From assembly GCA_047967505.1 (NCBI GenBank), contig CM106541.1: 64,000 nt of DNA, one strand, 5' to 3'. How positions within the stretch are numbered: position 1 is the stretch's first letter; each line of letters starts with the position of its first letter. Positions 33,641 through 45,413 of this stretch are shown here, piece after piece. The notes under the pieces were generated by a model, which saw only the letters and a list, made by a program, of their open reading frames with translations, did not search any database and was not told the origin of the DNA. Source of the DNA: Dipteris shenzhenensis. Taxonomy: Eukaryota > Polypodiophyta > Polypodiopsida > Gleicheniales. The translations under genes were made by a program, and so were the position numbers.

Positions 33641-33969
33641 ACTTTGGGTGGCTTTGAGTTATATGATCTACTTCTTGTACAAATGTGATGTGCTCTTTTT
33701 GAAATGTACTCTAGTTTTAATAACATGTCATGCCATTTTTTCTAATTTGATTTTTTAAAATCTTACTTTTTGTCTCTTTTAACAATGTGATGTCCTCTAT
33801 TTTTAATGTACTCTAGTTTTAATAACATCTCACGTCATTTTTTCTAATTTGATTTTTTAAAATCTTCCTTTTTGACTCAATGTTTTGTTTTATAAGAGCC
33901 TCTTTTTTTAAAATGTTTTATCCAAAATTATCTCACAAAATGAATTTGGACAGTGCAGGAGTCCAAAAT
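33641..33969. repeat. AT-rich spacer with a ~107-bp tandem duplication
   Basis: ATGTACTCTAGTTTTAATAA plus TTTTCTAATTTGATTTTTTA occur at about 33,704-33,760 and 33,809-33,862. No gene. Confidence 0.65.
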
Positions 33970-34195
33970 TAATGAAATAGGTGTTACCCATATACATGCA
34001 CACAGACGTGTTTCCTTACATGGAAAAACCCTTACGGGCATGTCTATTTGTGCATCTATATGCGCGTCTATAGACTCGCATTTATTAGTGCATCTATATA
34101 ACAAACAGATGTGCCTATAGATATGCTTTTAGATGCTCTATAGAAATTAAAAAAAAAACAAAAAGATGCGTACATAGATGCACTTAAAGACGCTC

Positions 34196-35411
34196 CAATA
34201 GCCCGGATATACTACTCCTCAATAATCAACCCATCATCATAGAAGTGCCTCCATGTATCTCCTCTACGATGGTGGTAGTGCTAGGCTGTCTCGACAGGAG
34301 TAGGGTACCTGCCCATGATATCAAGCTACAAGATGACACAATTTGCTGAGGGGTTAGTACAAAGAAACAACCTCCTAATAAACCACAAACACAATATAAT
34401 TTGAGATCGATACTTACAAATTGGGCCTCCCATGATTCAACACCCCCTACTCCAAAATGCATGTTTCCATATTGCTCCATTTGGATCCTTCGTGCCTCCA
34501 TGTGCTATAGACTGGGGTTCGCCTTTGTTGCCTTCATTGCTTTCTTTCACTCACGCTTGTGAGCGGTGTGCAGGGAATTGCCCCTTGGTGGTTGACCTCC
34601 CTCTCTCTTGGCAATCTTAGCTAGTGCCTATCTCTTAAGCAAAGATCTTTTATTGGCAAGTATCATAATAATCTTTGACTTTGCCCATTTACTTGTGAAC
34701 TAAACATTGGGGGGATTGGGATACCTAGAGTGAACAACAACGATGGTCTCATTAGCAAACCTTTTTGGCTACTCTTTATAGTGAATTAAGCAATCTCTGT
34801 AGTTGCTAGCAACTACAGAGTGCATGAAGGCCATGATGTCCTTCCCCCGTGCATCCATCAAGATGCCTCCTATTTGAGTGATGTCATAGAAGATTGTACC
34901 ATCACCTTGTGGCACGTCTACATCATCTAAATCATCCCCGCCCCCACCACTACCCCCCCAAAGCACTGTGCCATGCATCCCCCACCGCTCTCCCTGCTAC
35001 TATGCCTGTTTCCTTGTCATGTTGAGCTAGTACGTTGGCCACTCGTAGCTAGAGAAGTGACTCTCGACTGCACAGGAGTATGCTAGCCACTCGTAGCTGG
35101 AGAAGTGATTCTCAACTGCATGGGAGTACGCCAGCGGCTCTACGATGTAGAAGGGCCTCCTGACCATAGGGGGGAGAAGGGGCTCGGCTCTGTAGCCTAC
35201 TGGGTTGTCTCAACTCCACTAGGGTAATCTCAACTGGTGTGGGATTGGGGTGGTTTGGAGTCTGTACTGCCGACTCTTGGGGGGTGTTTAGAGTACCCAT
35301 CATGTATGTATATAACTCCCCAGGAGTGGGAGGGTTCCCCAAAATGTTATATAACTCCTAAAAGATGGCATCCTGAAGATCAGGTGAGGCTGAAGAGCTT
35401 CCTGTCCACAT
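34196..35411 (-). pseudogene. TNPA-like gene of CACTA copy D, broken
   Basis: Same order as in A and C: start at 35411, acidic DDVDVPQGDG segment, DIMAFMHSVVA, RYPNPPN, EARRIQMEQYG and WEAQF, then GDTWRHF-like exon in a shifted frame. It has several stops, including TAG at 34769-34771 at the same codon as in copy C. The acidic last exon is not recognisable. Confidence 0.65.
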
Positions 35412-35412
35412 G

Positions 35413-35492
35413 ATGAATTGAAGAAAAGAAAAGAAGAAGATTACCATCAAGCATGACCTCTTTCCATCATGCAAAAGAAAAAATAGAGTGAC
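35413..35492. other. Left rim of the block nested in D
   Basis: Purine-rich DNA following the TNPA-like start; no gene. The join to foreign sequence falls about here. Confidence 0.35.
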
Positions 35493-35835
35493 AGCCTGAC
35501 ATTGAGCAAGCATTTACAGACTCTTGCATTCTTTGAATTAGAGTTTCAGAAGTCTATATCTGCTTACTCAATGTCAGGCTCAGGGGGGTCACTATGTATA
35601 AACCCTCTATATCACGTGCGTTCAAGGCCTATATTTAAAATCCTTTATCTGTAAATTTTTTCATTAATAAAATGTACCCCTTTTCTATACAAATCTGTAA
35701 ATTTTTTCCAAAACTATTTTAAATAGTCCCTTATGTATATTTATTTCTGTAAATTTGAGGAATAGAAAATATCCTTCTGTCGAACTCACGTGATAGGGTT
35801 ACATATGATGAGTGACCCCCCCGAGATGTCAGGCT
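35493..35835. repeat. Foldback element of ~88 bp, right arm split by a MITE
   Basis: AGCCTGACATTGAGCAAGCA at 35493 pairs with TGCTTACTCAATGTCAGGCT, whose last bases are separated by the MITE at 35,579-35,825. The arms are 20 bp with one mismatch. No host duplication is clear. Confidence 0.7.
35579..35825 (+). mobile_element. 247-bp hAT-like MITE, copy 1
   Basis: Terminal inverted repeat CTCAGGGGGGTCACT at the left, CTCGGGGGGGTCACT read from the right; similarity continues to a CACGTG word on each side. An 8-bp duplication ATGTCAGG flanks it (35571-35578, 35826-35833), as expected of hAT-superfamily transposition. No coding. Confidence 0.88.
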
Positions 35836-35845
35836 ATTAAAGATT

Positions 35846-36150
35846 CACATGGGAAAAAAGAGAAGGAAAGAGAGGAAAAAAGAGAGGAAAAGAGAGGGAA
35901 AAAGAGAAGAAAAGAGAGAAGAAAAGAGAGAAAAAGATAGGAAAAGAGAGGTAAAAGAGAGAAGGAAAGAGAGGAGAAAAGAGAGGAAAAGAGAGGAAAA
36001 GAGAGGAGATAAAAGAGAGAAAAAGAGAGGAGATAAGAGAGAAAAAGGGAGGAGAAAAGAGAGGAAAAAAGACAAAAAGAGAGGATAAAAGAGAGAAGGA
36101 AAAAGATAGAAAAAGTGAGGATAAAAGAGAGAAAAAGAGAGAAGGAAAGA
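35846..36150. repeat. GA-rich tract left of CACTA copy C
   Basis: AGAGAGGAAAAGAG-type units without C or T. The same kind of tract continues at 44,172 beyond copy C, so C was inserted into it. Confidence 0.85.
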
Positions 36151-36164
36151 CACAACAAGACAAA

Positions 36165-36405
36165 GCACCCATAGACACGCACACAGACGTGTTTACTTAA
36201 CTAAATAAAAAACTTACAGGCGCATCTATTTTCGCATCTGGAGACCTACGTCTACTAGCGCGTCTATATATCAGACACACGTGCATATAGACATGCACAT
36301 AGATGCTTAAATAGACGTGCTTATAAACGTGTTTTTAGACGCAAAGATAGATGCTTATCGAACAGATAGACGCGTATATAGACGCGCTTTATTTTTTTAA
36401 TTTTT
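36165..36405. repeat. 5' subterminal array of copy C
   Basis: Worn GACGCG/GCGTCTATA words in both directions, many with CG changed to TG or CA (for example AGACACGC, GCATCTA), ending at a T-rich run. Confidence 0.75.
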
Positions 36406-36749
36406 TAATTTACAGAATGCTATGTATGTTGTGTATGCTATATAGTTACAAGAATCCCACATCCACATTGTGTAATTCAATTCTTACAGCCAACCGCATT
36501 TTAATTACAATTCCAAATAAAACATTACAACTCCAAAACGCAATAAAATTGAAAGCTCAAAAAGTGGTTGTATATACATATAGCACGAAGCTAAGCCATG
36601 TCATGTGGCTTCAAGTACAAAAAATAAGGAAGCTAAGCCACATCATGTGGCTTCAAGTACAAAAAATAAGAGGAGTGTATATACAAGAGGCATGAAGCCA
36701 AGCCAGTGGCTTTAAGTACAAAAAAGAGTAGCTAGCACTACTTCTACAA

Positions 36750-38216
36750 CTAATCTATGTTCTCCAGGTCCTCTCTCCCTTCCATGCTCCCTTCTGCGCT
36801 CCCTTTTGCGCCTCCTTCCTCATCTTCCGCGCTCCCTTCTGCACCTCCTTCCTCGTCTTCCTCGCCGTCTTCTGCACGGGGCAAGGGACAACATATATCA
36901 ATGTATGAAAAATCAAATCTTTACTTATAATTTTGGCATTATTTAATTACTTTCAAATACCTCGGGGTCCGCTCCAGTAGCCCGGGTATACTGCTCCTCA
37001 GTAATCAACCCATCATCATAGAAGTGCCTCCATGTATCTCCTCTGCGATGGTGGTGGTGGTAGGCTGTCTCCACAGGAGTAGGGTATCCGCCCACGATCT
37101 CAAGTTGCAAGATGACACACTTTGCGGAGGGATTAGTACAAAGAAACAACCTCCTAATAAACTACATAAGCAATATAATTTGAGATCGATACTTACAAAT
37201 TGGGCCTCCCATGATTCAACACCCCCTACTCCAAAATGCGCGCTTCCATATTCTTCCATCTGGATCCTCCGTGCCTCCACGTGCTGCAGACTGGGGTCCT
37301 CCCTCGCTGACTTCATTGCTTTCTTCCACTCACGCTTGTGAGCGGTGTGGGGCGGGCCCCTTGGTGGTTGACCACCCTCAAGCCTGGCAAGCTCCGCTAG
37401 TGCCTGCTTCATAAGCGAAGATCTTTTATTGCCAAGTATCGTAACAATCTTTGACTTGGCCCATTTATCTGTGAACTGGCGATTGGGGGGGTTAGGATAC
37501 CTAGAGCGAACAGCAGTGAGGGTCTCAGTAGCCAACCTCTTTGGCTAGTCTTTGAAGTGGATAAAGCAATCTCTGTAATTGTTAGCAGTTACAGAGTGCA
37601 TGAAGGCCATGATGTCCTTCCCCCGCACATCCATCAAGATGCCTCCTGTCTGAGTGATGTCATAGAATATCGTACCATCACTCGGAGGCACGTCTAAATC
37701 ATCTGAATCATCATCGTCCCCACCACCACCCCTCCCAAAGCACTGTGCCATGCATCCCCCACCACTACGCCTGCTACCGTGTTGTGTCGAGCTCGTACGC
37801 TGGCCACTCATAGCTGGAGACTACACGGGACTACGTTGACCACTCGTAGCTGGAGAACCGAGTCTCGACAACACAGAAGTACGTCGACGGATTTGCGAGA
37901 TAGAAGGACCTCCTGACAGCATGTGGGAAGGGGCATAAGACAGCATGGGGGAAGGGGCATAAATCGGCATGGGGGAAGGGGCATAAGACAGCATGGGGGA
38001 AGGGGCATAAGACAGCTGTGCTGACTCCGCTGGGGTGATCTCAGGCAGTGTGGGGTGGTTTGGAGTCTATAGTGCCGACTCCTGGGGAGTGTTTAAAGTA
38101 CCTGTCATATACCCGTATAACTCCACAGGACTAGGAGGGTGCCCTAAAAGATCATATAAGTCCTTCCAAATAGAATCTTGGGGATCAGGTGAGCTGGAAG
38201 CGCTTCCTGGCCACAT
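36750..38216 (-). pseudogene. TNPA-like gene of CACTA copy C, three in-frame TAG
   Basis: Start at 38216 (MWPGSASSSPDPQ). Pro/Ser-rich repeats with PSPM, then DDDDSDDLDV, DIMAFMHSV, RYPNPPNRQFTDKWAKSK, HTAHKREWKKAM, EARRIQMEEYG and WEAQF; later exons GDTWRHFYDDGLITEEQY and a long acidic tail ending GREDLENID. It keeps the RYPNPPN segment that A has lost. TAG at 38068-38070 and 37821-37823 stand where A has CAG; TAG at 37545-37547 is shared with D. Role as DNA-binding accessory protein is by analogy with En/Spm. Confidence 0.7.
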
Positions 38217-38289
38217 GTTGAACTGGAAAAAAGAAAAAAAATCTATTATTGATGAGCTGAGAAGAAAGGGGAAGGGAAGAGAGGCTTAC

Positions 38290-39000
38290 TCTCAGAGCGC
38301 ATCTATAGACGCGTCTGATTAGCATGTCTATTTTTGCGTCTAACAGCGCATCTATAGACGCGTCTATCTGTGTCTGCAAATAGTCTAGACGTGCATTTAG
38401 ACGTGCCTGTAGACACGCATTTAGATGCGCTCTGAGATGCGCCTATAGACGTGCTCCGATAGACGGAATTTCTAAAAAGTAGAAAAGGACATTGTGCCTG
38501 ACACACAAACGTGACACTGATACCTAGATCATGCGTTTTTTGGATACGAGAAAGTACAAATCTAAAGAAAGCAAACTTCCAAACAAGATCAATTGCAAAA
38601 GGACTTACCTTGGATAGAGGTATGGAAGGTTCTTCTTCTTTTTCAAAGTTGCTTCTCCTCCTTGTTCGTCCTCCTCTCCTTTAAGCTTGGAAGTAAGTGT
38701 GGGTGCCTTCCTCTTAAGTGTAAGCTTGGAAGTAAGTATGAAATCCTTCCTCTTAAGCGTCGAAACTGTGGAGATGCTAATAAGGAAGGAAGCAAGCCAC
38801 GCGAAGTATAAGTAATGTGAAGAAAAGCAAAGCGAACGCGCTAAAAGCAGGTTTAAAAGCCGCATCTATAATCGCATCTATAGGTGCGTTTAAAAACATA
38901 GAGTAGACGTGCTTTTAAATGCGCTTCTAGATGTGACTGTAGATGCACTTTTAGACGCGACTATAGACATGCCTTTAGACGCGCCACAGAGTTTAAATTT
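38290..39000. promoter_or_regulatory. Divergent spacer of copy C with motif clusters
   Basis: Clusters at about 38,298-38,465 and 38,860-38,990 repeat GCGTCTATAGACGCG-type words between the two divergent genes. A duplicated TAAGCTTGGAAGTAAGTRTG block lies between them (38,680-38,740). Confidence 0.65.
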
Positions 39001-39021
39001 GGTGGGTTGTTTGTTTGTAGG

Positions 39022-42000
39022 ATGTCTTCATCTTCAACAAGTAGCTCCAGTGAGGATGAATCCCTCCATATCCACCATCGCAAAATGTGGTTGGAGCAAA
39101 AAATCAAATGTCTATGTGATCGATGTCAAGGAAACATGTATCGTGCACGCAGGATTACACTCAATCATATCTCAAAGTATGGAGAATGGAATGTGACCGT
39201 AAATAGGGTAAGGGTTTGTAAGTTAAGGTTGATTGAGATACCTATGGGTGTTCATATGTTTGAGTTATGATCCCGTTTTAATTTGATACAAGATGCAGTG
39301 CCACACCCGCATATGTTGCCCTATGCTCGCCGTGAGGAGGCGAAGCATCCGCGATATGAGGTGGGATCGTCAAGAGGGACCGTTACGGATGCATGGAGTG
39401 ATGGTGATCGTAGCTCTCTACCATTACCTCATGAAGCCGTGGAGGAGGAGGTGTTTGATGATATGGTGCGGGATTTATATGTCCATTAAGGGAGGGATGA
39501 TAGCATGGAGCAGGATGATCTTTTTACTGCAGCATCGACTCCACTGTTTGAGGGGTGCACATTCTCTGTTCTACGTGCCTCCCTTGAGTTACTAAACTTG
39601 CAAACCATCTATGGATGGAGCAATGCAAGTTTGAATGCATTACTCAAGTAAGCTTTAAAGTCTATTTTGCAAACATGGTGAATTATGCTAGTGGGTCAAT
39701 TACTCGAATGCTTTTCCTCATTTATGGTCTTCACGTGCAGGCTATTGTGTAAAATGCTTCCAAGGGAGAATAAACTACCGACCTCAAGAGATATGGCAAG
39801 GCAACATGTGACCTCTCTTGGAGGATTAGATTACAAGCGCATCCATGCATGTGTCAACGATTGCGTTTTGTTTCGTGGACTACATAACGATGCAAGAGAG
39901 TGTCCTACTTGTGGAGAGGCAAGATAAAGAGCAGATCTCAAAACCTTGGACGTGCCTCGTAAGGTTCTGTGACATTTTCCCATAATCCCTCGCATCCAAC
40001 ATATGTTCAAGTGCAAATCTATTGCAGAGCTCATGTCATGGCATTCCTCCCATCGATCAACCGATGGCAAGTGGAGAACTCCCGCAGACTCTCCTGTGTG
40101 GAAGCATATTGAAGACACATGGCCAAGCTTCAAGGAAGAACCTAGGAGCTTGAGACTTGGATTGGGTATGGACGGTGTGAACCCATTTGGTCTCAAAAGG
40201 ACGTCTTACAGTGTATGGCCAGTGATATTGGTGAATTACAATCTTCCACCCTCTATGGCTATTAAGAAAGGACATGTTATGCTATCCCTTCTAATTCCAG
40301 GGAAACATAAAGTCAAAAACCCTGATGTTTATTTGGAGCCTTTGATTGACGAGCTAGAGATACTTTGGAGAGGTATCGAGGTGCATGATGTGAGCAGGCC
40401 TCCCTCGTCACGAGACTCATTAGAAAAAAAGGGAGCTCATTTTGGGGCCTTTTAGAAGAGAGATAAAATAGGTTCTCAACCAATCAGGAGTGGGCCAACG
40501 TAACGTTGAAAATTCAACAAAAGAAGATGAAAATAAGAAAAAGAAATAGTACTATATGTTCATAGAAGCATGTCACATTAATGAGGTGATCTAATTTAAA
40601 TCTTTTAAAAATTTATTTTCTGTGCAGAATTTGGTGATTCTAACACAACAGACGCGTCCAGAACAACCCAAAACCCCAAAAACGGCACTGGAAACGCTGG
40701 AATCAGACATCCGGAGGCTTGAAAACGGCCCAAAAAGGTCGACTCGCGTTTTGCTGCAAATCTCACTTTTTGGCCTTTTTTGCCGTTTCTGGGCCTCCGG
40801 ATGTTCGATTCCAGCGTTTCCAGTGCCGTTTTTGGGATTTTGGGCCGCCGTTTTGGATGCGTTTGCAGTGTCAGAATCACCAAATTCTACACATAAAAGT
40901 GTTGCTTTTATATGAACATTGAATGTAAAGCATGTGAAAGAATATATTTATTCCTTTTCACACTGACATTTCTCACGTAAGTATCCATATTTTCTTGCTT
41001 TTGTAGAGAGAGAAAAGAGAAAATAGTGAATTTCTTACAGGGCCCCAAAATGAGCTCCCTTTTTTTCTAATGTCAACTGCAAAGCAGTCTTGATGTGGAC
41101 GATGCATGACTTCCCAGGCTATGGCGAGTGTTCAAGTAAGCATTGCACTTCTAATTATGAATAGGCAAAGGATGTGGCACCCTAAACCCACCTTCAACTC
41201 TTAATTGCTTGTATTGTACAGGTCTCACTACATCAAGTTACCATGCATGTCCTGTTTGTGGTCCTTCGCTAGTTGCCTCACAGGCAGACGCATTGAATAA
41301 GGTCATCTATGAGAATCACCATCGATTTCTCCTAGATATGTTGCCCCTTGGAATGAAGTCCTCCCACAATCACTCACCACGGGAGATTGAATGAGAATTT
41401 GGGATAGTTCCACGACTCCTCCACCACTTGGCATGAGCCGGTAAGGGTTTGTAACTATTGGCTGGAAGTAAAGATTGGCTATATTGGCTAGAAATAAAGA
41501 TTGCCTACTAACACTTTATTTTGTTTAGATACTCCATCTTTTATCATTTACCATATTGGTCCCACCTCAAGATCAATCACCTGCTTGATCCCATGCATAT
41601 CTTCAAGAATGTGGCATCTACCATTTGAGAGCATTTGAATGGGACACAAGATTCCACAGGCATAAGGGAGGATCTATGTACCACAGGGAGGATGCATGAA
41701 GCTTGGCCTCAAGAGAGACCAAATGGGCATGTTTTTTTACCTCGTGCACTGTGGATGTTATCAAAGCTAGAGATGGCAATGGTGAAGTGCGCTATTACTA
41801 CAATTCGTACTCCCACTGGATGCATGAGGTGTTTGAAGGGAGCCTTTACAAAGAGCAAGAAAAGAGGTGTAGAGCAATTATATGGCTTGAAATCTCATGA
41901 TTGGCACAAGATGCTCCAAGTAAGTATTTTATGTGCATAATATCTTTTTCCTTTCAAATTTGTGAGTGAATAGTTATAAGCAACTAATCAACCACCTCCT

Positions 42001-43730
42001 CGTGGGTTCAGTTCATACTACCTACTAGCATTTCATGTAGTGCATCGAAGGACGTGAAAGATTGTATTTACAGGATGGGCGAGCTTGTGAGGTACTTTAC
42101 ATGATACAAAATATGATGCGTATCAATGCTCCATGCAAGTTTGAATGCATATTGCTAATATGCTATACTTTTTCATTTCTAGGTATGTGAGCTCAAAGGA
42201 AATAGATCCCACCACGCTTGAGAATGCTCGACTTATGTTAGTGGAGGCGGTTTGTTTAGTGGAGGAGACATTTCCACGTTCTATTCTCACAAGCCAACTA
42301 CATCTCATAGTGCATTTGGTGGATGAGATTGCTATATGCGATACTATACATGCACGATGGTTGTTCTTCCTCGAGCACTTCATGAAGACCTTGAAGGGCT
42401 TCGTGAGACAAAATGCAAGACCCAAAGGTAGCATGGTCGAGGGTCGGTTGGTACAAGAGTCACTTGTATATATTTATGAGTTTCTTGTTGATGTGGATAG
42501 CTCTCTCCCATGACTATGGAGAGATGATGAAGACCTAAGAATGACCTCTATTGTGCCTCAAGGAAAAGGACGCAACAAAGTAATAGACACAGAGTTGCAT
42601 AATAGTATTAACCTCTTTTGCATGCTTAATAGTGATGTGATGAAAAGATGGGTGACAAGATACGAGGATGCAAAGGCAAGAAGACAAGAAGAAAGGGCCC
42701 TCTTTCATACACACTAGGATCTCGTGTGCCATACCCTCAGTATCTAAGAGCACTTCCAAAAGATATTCATGTGGATTGGCTACTTGATGAAATGGAGAAA
42801 GTAGAGAAGGACGAGGGGATGCATATCACAATGGAAGAATGAGAGTATGCTAGGGGATGCATGAGCAAGTTCGGTATATAGAATCTTATGCATAAGTTAG
42901 GAGCTTTCAATAATTTAGATTGCTTATTTAATTGATTTTTTCTTGGTGTAGTGCACTATGTTCAATGCTATATGGTGTGAGGGCAAGCATTTTCGAACAC
43001 AACGGATTGATGATAAGAGAAACACACAAGACTGCGGCGTCATTGCTAGCTTTGAGGGAGCCAATGGAGCCATGGATGATTATTGTGGCATAATCCAAGA
43101 TATTATTATGCTTGACTTTCGACGCTTCTTTGTGTATGTTTTGGATGTAAAGTGGTTTAAGGACATGGTGGAAAGAGGCCCTAATGCAACAATCAAATGC
43201 CATGCAAGTGGTTTTGTAACTATTGACTCCACAAAGTTTTGGCAAAGTAGGAAGGACACACTAGTACTACCGCAGCAATGTGAACAGGTACTGTGCACAC
43301 ATATAAAAATACTCGCTTTTAAATATTTGATGCAAGAAAAATAACATGATTGTATTTGTGTTTGAATTAGGTTGTCTATCAACCAATGGTGGATAATAAT
43401 AGAAGGTGGCATGTCATACCTATTATGCCACGTTCCAAAGTGATGTATAGTACATTTACTAATATGGAGCGTATGGAGGATGATCATGGCCATGGACGTG
43501 ATGATGACCGTGATACAAGAGAGGAGGATGATCATGAGATAGGAGATACAGATATTGAGGCCATTACCCGTGAGGATGAGCCTACCATTCGAGATGCTGA
43601 TTTCGATGAGCACATGAGTGGCACAAGTAGTAGTGGATTGAATGTATTTGTAGATCTAAACACTTGTTTGGATTTTGAAGTAGATAGTTTGGCAAGGGTT
43701 GATCTCATTGAGGATGAGATTGAACCGTAG
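39022..43730 (+). pseudogene. CACTA transposase gene of copy C (tnp2, DUF4218, DUF4216), complete layout but broken
   Basis: ATG at 39022 after the conserved TTTGTAG acceptor. It has the CDRC pair, the tnp2 core with GMDGVNPFG (about 40,165) and LLDPMHIFKNV (about 41,580), DUF4218 (42,180-42,840) and DUF4216 (42,960-43,290), and the last exon seen only here: RRWHVIPIMPRSKVMY, then a strongly acidic tail ending EDEIEP at 43,730. Against A, stops include TAA at 39,925, TGA for Trp at 41,387, 41,628 and 42,841, and TGA for Arg at 42,511. A 655-bp MITE splits tnp2 at 40,418. One extra intron is present after the YKMGELV-like segment (42,092-42,182). Confidence 0.85.
40418..41072. mobile_element. 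655-bp MITE with perfect 32-bp TIR and inner hairpin
   Basis: CATTAGAAAAAAAGGGAGCT opens a 32-bp inverted repeat that is perfect at the other end (41,041-41,072). Inside, 40,620-40,900 is a second inverted repeat: AGAATTTGGTGATTCT at 40626 pairs with 40873-40888, and AAAAACGGCACTGGAAACGC pairs with its complement near 40,830. No base is duplicated at the insertion site when compared with A and D. Frames on both strands of the inner palindrome mirror each other and are not genes. Confidence 0.88.
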
Positions 43731-44171
43731 CCCCATATTGATATTGGCAAAATATATTACATATTGTCTCATTCTCCTCATCTCACTTAATTCTTGTATA
43801 TGTGGGCTTGCAAAAAATTATGTGCTTTGGTAATCATGGGCAATGTTTGGAAAGCAATGATGTACACCAAAATCTCACTTTTTGTATTCTCTGGTTTGCG
43901 TCTATCTACGCGTCTAAATGCACATCTGATTCTCAGTGTAAACACGCTAATACATGCACTAATACATGCACAAATAGACGCGCCTATAGACACGCCCGTA
44001 TTTTCTCAGTTTAGATGCGCAATTATACATGTTAATACATGCACAAATAGACGAGTTGTTAGATGCGCTTTTAGACGTGCCTATAATTCCTCTACTAAAG
44101 CAACCCCTATAGACGTGCCCGCTATTTTGCGCGTCTACCAAGTGCGTCTATACTTGCTTTGTGTTGTTGTG
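43731..44171. repeat. 3' flank and 3' subterminal array of copy C
   Basis: From about 43,900 GCGTCTA, TAGACGCG and ATACATGCACAAATAGACG words alternate up to the terminus, ending CTTGCTTTGTGTTGTTGTG. This is the only 3' end of family 1 in the window. Confidence 0.75.
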
Positions 44172-44520
44172 AGAGAGGAGAAAAGAGAGGAAAAGAGAGG
44201 AGAAAAAAGAGAGAAAAAGAGAGGAGATAAGAGAGAAAAAGAGAGGAGAAAAGAGAGGAAAAGAGAGAAGGAAAGAGAGGACAAAAGAGAGAAGGAAAAA
44301 GAGGATAAAAGAGAGAAGGAAAAAGTGAGGATAAAAGAGAGAAAAAGAGAGAAGGAAAGAGAGGAGAAAAGAGAGGAAAAGAGATGAGAAAAAAGAGAGA
44401 AAAAGAGAGGAGATAAGAGAGGAAAAGAGAGGAAAAAAGAGAAGGAAAGAGAGGTGAAAATAGAGGAAAGGAGAGGGGAATTAAAGAGAGGAACAAAGAG
44501 GAGAAAAAAGTCTAGAAAAG
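44172..44520. repeat. GA-rich tract right of CACTA copy C
   Basis: AGAGAGGAGAAAAGAGAGG-type units, the continuation of 35,846-36,150. Confidence 0.85.
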
Positions 44521-45413
44521 AATGCTTCATCATCCATGCCATCTTTCTTTATCCCACCCTCATGCTTTAGTCCAAATTTTCTCTTTCTTGGACCTGCTCT
44601 CATGCAATTACTTATTTCCATCATTCATGCAATCCCTTATTTCCTCAACGAATGCTTAAGGGAAAGAGAAGGGAAAGGGGAAGGGGAAAGGGAAGAACAC
44701 ACAAGAAACCATAAGAAAATTATCGTAGTGTGTCTATAGATGCATCTAACAGTGCAACTACCTGTTTTTTAACAAATTAAACGTGCTGTTTGATGCGTCT
44801 ATAGATGCGCTCTGACACACGACTTTTTAAAAGAAGCTAAAAAGGACATGCACCCAAGCCCAAAAAGAACAACACTAGTACCAAAAAAATCCCTTCCCTA
44901 CATACAACAAAGGACGAATCCAAAGAGAGCAACTTCCAAAGAAGATCAACTGCCAAGAGACTTACCTTGGATAGAGGTATGGAAGCTTCTTGTCCTTCAA
45001 AGCTGCTTCTCTTTCTTCTCTTCCTTGTTCACCCTCTTCTCTTGTATGCTTGGGGATGACTGTGTAAGCCTAGAGATGAGTGTGGGTACTTGGAGATAAG
45101 TGTGGCCCGGAGTTGTGTCTGTTAATAGGAAAGCAAGCCGCGTGATGCTAAAAGTATGTGAAGGAAAGCAAGCACACTAAAAGTAGGTTCGAAAATGAGC
45201 TTGCAGTTTGCGCTTCTAAAAGCGCGTCTAAACACATGTCTAAAAGCGTGTCTAAATGTGTGTCTATCAGCACAGCTACACTATGTTTTACACATGCCTA
45301 TAGATGCGTTTCACAGTACAGATGCAGTGTTAGATGCGCTTTTAGATGCTACACAGAGTTTTGACATTTACAACTCATGCAAGAACACATTTTTTGGGTT
45401 GTTTATTCATAGG
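44521..45413. other. Right rim of the nested block and divergent spacer of copy D
   Basis: To about 44,720 unrecognised sequence with a GGGAAAGGGGAAGG run; then worn GCGTCTATAGATGC-type clusters (44,730-44,815 and 45,210-45,355), equivalent to the A and C spacers. No gene. Confidence 0.55.

Larger units (their letters stand above)
36151..44171 (+). mobile_element. Complete CACTA copy C (family 1), 8,021 bp, CACAA termini
   Basis: Left end CACAACAAGACAAAGCA, right end TGCTTTGTGTTGTTGTG, that is 16 of 17 bases in inverted match. A 3-bp duplication AGA flanks it (36148-36150, 44172-44174), the size typical for CACTA elements. It contains the TNPA-like gene (minus), a motif-rich spacer, the full tnp2-DUF4218-DUF4216 gene (plus) with its last exon, and subterminal arrays at both ends. 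A 655-bp MITE sits in tnp2. Both genes have stops, so this copy is not autonomous. Confidence 0.92.

Noticed and set aside
35829-36184. Ser/Leu/Phe-rich minus-strand ORFs (also 24,523-25,798, 44,122-44,542 and 57,104-58,001)
   Set aside because: They are the complement of GA tracts; several frames are open at once.
40605-40915. Two opposite ORFs with nearly the same protein
   Set aside because: They result from the inner palindrome of the MITE.
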